Assembly: GCF_022427145.1 (NCBI RefSeq)
Contig: NZ_JAKSXN010000010.1
Coordinates: forward strand, 1-64,000
Origin: Paenibacillus timonensis
GTDB taxonomy: Bacteria > Bacillota > Bacilli > Paenibacillales > Paenibacillaceae
Direction of reading: 5' to 3'
DNA length: 64,000 nt
Shown here in pieces: positions 61,406 through 64,000 of this stretch. The notes under the pieces were generated by a model. It saw nothing but the letters and a program-made list of their open reading frames with translations, did no database searches and was not told the DNA's origin. The position numbers were made by a program, and so were the translations under genes. Positions within the stretch are counted from its first letter, which is position 1, and each line of letters begins with the position of its first letter.

Positions 61406-61448
61406 ATTTTAGCATATTAAAATAGGTGTTAATGTGAAATTAATCACA
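61406..61448 (-). promoter_or_regulatory. Fnr-activated promoter of the pplA-ndh2 operon
   Basis: TGTGA-AATTAA-TCACA (61433-61448) is a perfect Fnr-type palindrome. The extended -10 TGCTAAAAT lies at 61414-61406 on the minus strand. The site centre is about -41.5 from the inferred start near 61399, the class II activator position. The rest of 61270-61844 holds no gene. Confidence 0.65.
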
Positions 61449-61844
61449 TGAGGTGTGATATAAAACAACTCCCCAGAACGGCAGAAGCGGCGTCCCATAA
61501 GGGATTGAACAGTTGAAAACGATTACCTAAATTTTAAATATTTATTTTTTTAAGATGGTGTGGTTTCGGGGGCGGGGAGAAGTTCTTATATGGGGATCCG
61601 CTCGCGTTCATTTGGTTCTTCACCGGGATCGGTAACCTGCTGCCCGGAGCGATAGACCAATTACCTATCCAGAATAGGCTTAAAAGCCCATACTCCAGGA
61701 ACGTGCAGGCCGTTTAGTCATCCGAAAAGAGGGCTTATAAACAAAAAGTTCCAAACGGCTTATGAAAATAGTCATGACAACTGCCGATATAAATAGAAGC
61801 GGGCAAGCCCGAAAATATCGCGAGACGGAAAGAAGGCATCCTCT

Positions 61845-63350
61845 TTGACGGTGTACAGGACGTTTATTTCGCGCCTTTTACTTAATTACGCAGCCGGCTC
61901 CTTGCTTGCGGTCGTCGCGATCGCGAGTCTCATCGCTGCCGCGCCTTTGGATATATCCCCATCGGAATATGCCTGGCTGATCGGTATTCTGGGCCTTTCG
62001 CTATGCTGCATGCTGGGGTTGGAATGGATCGTGTTCGCCCGGCAAATCAAGCCGATCCGCAGCGTATTCATGGAGGAAGTCGGCAGCTACCAGACGCTTC
62101 AAAATGTATACATACGCACGCACCGCTTGCCCTCTCTCGCCGTCAAGCGGATTCTCGGGCCCCATCTATTCGGCCTGGTCGTTCCGGGCGCGGGCTTAAC
62201 GTTGGGGCTGATCCAAGCCGGCCGCCTGTCGATTCCGCCTTACTATGTGCTGCTCGCCGCTCTGGGCGGCATACTGGTCAGCGGCATGCATGCATTGGTT
62301 GAATATTACTTAACCTCCTATGCGATCCGGCCGGTATTGGAGGAGCTCATCGCCTGGAGCCGCAAGATGTTTGGCAAGGAATTATCGCTACATGGAAGGG
62401 TTATCGTCCCTGTATCGCGAAAGTTAATATGGAGTTTTTTCTTGATGAGCATGACACCGTTGCTGTTGTACAGCTTATCGATGCAGTTCCGGCTTGAGAA
62501 CTACGGGCATGGCGCCTATGCCTATTGGCAATGGGCCGGGTACATATTAGCCGTGAGCATCGTATTTGCGTTTATCGGTTCCCGGCTGCTGGCACGCGAA
62601 ATTATGCTGCCGATTCAGCATTTATATGAACGGATGGCCGAAGTGAAATCCGGGAGCATCCGAACCGGGGCCAGCGATTTGTTTTCTGACGAGTTTTCCC
62701 GTCTGGTGACGGGATTTAATCATATGCTGCGAGGGCTGCAAACCCAAGCATCCCGCAACAGCCTGCTGGTGGACAGCTATTTCGGTACCCTGGCAGCGGC
62801 GCTGGACGCCCGCGATCCGTATACGGCCGGCCATTCGCTGCGGGTCGCGGAATACGCGGTCAAAATCGGCGAGCTGGCTGGTTTGCCCGAAGAGCGCATC
62901 GATGAACTGCGCAAGGCCGCGCTGCTCCACGATATCGGCAAGATCGGCATTCGCGATGCGGTTCTTCTGAAGGAAGGCCGGTTGACCGAAGAGGAATGGG
63001 AGCAAGTTAAGCAGCACCCCGCGCTCGGGGAGGCGATTTTAAAGCAGGTGGAGCCTGCGGACGCAATGGCCCCTTATTTGCCGGGGGTCCGGTCTCATCA
63101 TGAACGCTATGATGGAGGGGGCTATCCGGACGGCTTGTCCGGGGAAGAGATCCCGCTGTTCGGACGGATTATCGCCGTGGCGGACGCCTTTGACGCCATG
63201 ACCTCCGATCGGCCTTACCGCAAAGGCTTGGACCGGGACCAAGCGATCGAGATTCTGGAGCAGGGCCGCGGAACCCAGTGGGATCCGTATTTCGCCGAAT
63301 TGTTCGTACAGCATTACCGGCGGGACAACCAAAGCAAAGAATCCGGCTGA
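61845..63350 (+). CDS. HD-GYP domain phosphodiesterase, membrane-bound
   Basis: A 501-residue signalling protein. The first about 230 residues hold six or more membrane segments in two groups, followed by HAMP-like sequence near 250-310. HD-GYP follows: HSLRVAEYA near 327, LLHDIGKIGI near 362-371, HHERYDGGGYPDGLSG near 421-436. HD-GYP enzymes cleave cyclic di-GMP to pGpG or GMP. TTG 61845 is used with GAAAGAAGG 8 nt away; GTG 61851 is an alternative. Confidence 0.85.
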   Translation: MTVYRTFISRLLLNYAAGSLLAVVAIASLIAAAPLDISPSEYAWLIGILGLSLCCMLGLEWIVFARQIKPIRSVFMEEVGSYQTLQNVYIRTHRLPSLAVKRILGPHLFGLVVPGAGLTLGLIQAGRLSIPPYYVLLAALGGILVSGMHALVEYYLTSYAIRPVLEELIAWSRKMFGKELSLHGRVIVPVSRKLIWSFFLMSMTPLLLYSLSMQFRLENYGHGAYAYWQWAGYILAVSIVFAFIGSRLLAREIMLPIQHLYERMAEVKSGSIRTGASDLFSDEFSRLVTGFNHMLRGLQTQASRNSLLVDSYFGTLAAALDARDPYTAGHSLRVAEYAVKIGELAGLPEERIDELRKAALLHDIGKIGIRDAVLLKEGRLTEEEWEQVKQHPALGEAILKQVEPADAMAPYLPGVRSHHERYDGGGYPDGLSGEEIPLFGRIIAVADAFDAMTSDRPYRKGLDRDQAIEILEQGRGTQWDPYFAELFVQHYRRDNQSKESG

Positions 63351-63389
63351 TCTGCGGAACAAGCCGATTCATCAATCAGGAGTGAGGAT

Positions 63390-64000
63390 ATGGGGATCGG
63401 TAATACCTTCGTGCTGAATCTGAGCTTGTTGATCACGGTGGCCTATTTGGCCAATATCCTATATAAATACGGTTTAAGGAAAATGTCGCAGAACACCCTC
63501 TACATCCTGTCCGTTCTGTTGATGATCTTATCGGGCTGGATCTGCATGAAGTTTGGATTCCGGCTTAAAGATGACGCCTTGTTCGACCTGCGCCTGGTGC
63601 CGCTGATTATAGCGGCTTTTGTGTATACGCAACCGTTGACGATGGTGTTGATCGGGGTGGGTATCGGCTTGGCCCGGCTGACGTTCGGCTACAGCGAAGC
63701 GGCGATGGTCGGTTTGCTGAACCTGACGCTGCTCGGATTTGTTTGTGCCGGCTTGAACTTCTGGATGCGGCGCACCCGGCATCACGTTGCCTTCAAAGGC
63801 ATCGTTACGATCCTGGTCGTGAATGGGGTAAACAGCCTGAATATCGCCCTTTTCGGAGTGATACCGATGCGGCGCTACTTGCTTGATATCATGCCGGTCG
63901 CGCTGCCGATGAGCATTCTGCTCAGCCTGGGGTTTGCCCTGATCCTTCGCGACTTCCAGCTTGGAGCGAGACAAAACCTGGAGCTGAAATACGCCAACGA
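63390..64000 (+). CDS. Membrane signalling protein, 5TM receptor N-terminus (partial)
   Basis: The frame begins MGIGNTFVLNLSLL and stays open to the window end (203 residues visible). Five or six hydrophobic helices and LRLVPLIIAAFVYTQP near 65-80 resemble the 5TM-5TMR_LYT sensor domain found before GGDEF or kinase domains. The ending is not seen. Proximity to the HD-GYP gene would suit a diguanylate cyclase. AGGAGTGAGG precedes the ATG at 63390. Confidence 0.6.
   Translation, partial: MGIGNTFVLNLSLLITVAYLANILYKYGLRKMSQNTLYILSVLLMILSGWICMKFGFRLKDDALFDLRLVPLIIAAFVYTQPLTMVLIGVGIGLARLTFGYSEAAMVGLLNLTLLGFVCAGLNFWMRRTRHHVAFKGIVTILVVNGVNSLNIALFGVIPMRRYLLDIMPVALPMSILLSLGFALILRDFQLGARQNLELKYAN

Noticed and set aside
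61600-61810. Cyclic di-GMP riboswitch upstream of the HD-GYP gene
   Set aside because: The conserved GEMM core and tetraloop receptor sequences are not found; the region only has weak hairpins.

Overview
The window looks like the chromosome of a GC-rich, facultatively anaerobic, endospore-forming member of the Paenibacillaceae (Paenibacillus-like). Reasons: Firmicute-type ribosome binding sites and promoters, a GerA/GerB/GerC germinant receptor operon, an exosporium-like protein, both aerobic (class I) and anaerobic (class III) ribonucleotide reductases, YesM/YesN-type sugar signalling, and large numbers of palindromic intergenic repeats.

Layout. 1-930: intergenic repeats, including tandem MITE-like units. 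930-8170: YezD, a GNAT, a TauE/SafE exporter pair, two oxidoreductases, the NAD(P)HX repair enzyme and a P-loop protein. 8246-18799: a sugar system with a two-component pair (YesM/YesN type) and a lipoprotein binding protein on the minus strand, divergent from a YtfQ-YtfR-YtfT-YjfF galactofuranose-type ABC importer and a second YtfQ. 18966-23423: heterodimeric ABC exporter plus an AAA ATPase. 23561-29510: QorB-like reductase, small enzymes and a Na+/H+ antiporter. 29676-36850: nrdA/nrdB, then nrdD/nrdG behind a cobalamin riboswitch and two NrdR-like boxes. 37330-45888: thiamine-binding protein, tRNA-Thr, HD protein, an azoreductase pseudogene, cupin, exosporium-like protein, SDR/AraC pair, ger operon and a small membrane protein.

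46420-61269 is the most interesting part. Its gene content matches the flavin-based extracellular electron transfer (FLEET) locus described in Listeria monocytogenes: EetA (NusG domain II), EetB (Gx-transporter fold), an ECF module whose EcfT sits where FmnA would, a UbiA-family prenyltransferase, a polyprenyl diphosphate synthase with a HepS-like partner, a type II NADH dehydrogenase with a C-terminal membrane domain, and a PplA-like lipoprotein with two FMN-binding domains. It is split into two facing blocks, interrupted by a U32 peptidase, an aminotransferase and an MFS gene. No ApbE/FmnB flavin transferase and no RibU is in the window.

Regulation ties the anaerobic parts together. Fnr-type sites (TGTGA-N6-TCACA) lie at about -41.5 from the inferred starts of eetA (one mismatch) and pplA (perfect), as expected for activation. 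A third perfect site lies just downstream of the nrdA promoter, as expected for repression of the oxygen-dependent reductase. The anaerobic reductase is under NrdR-like boxes and B12 control. 61845-64000 holds an HD-GYP phosphodiesterase and the start of a second membrane signalling protein, cut by the window edge.
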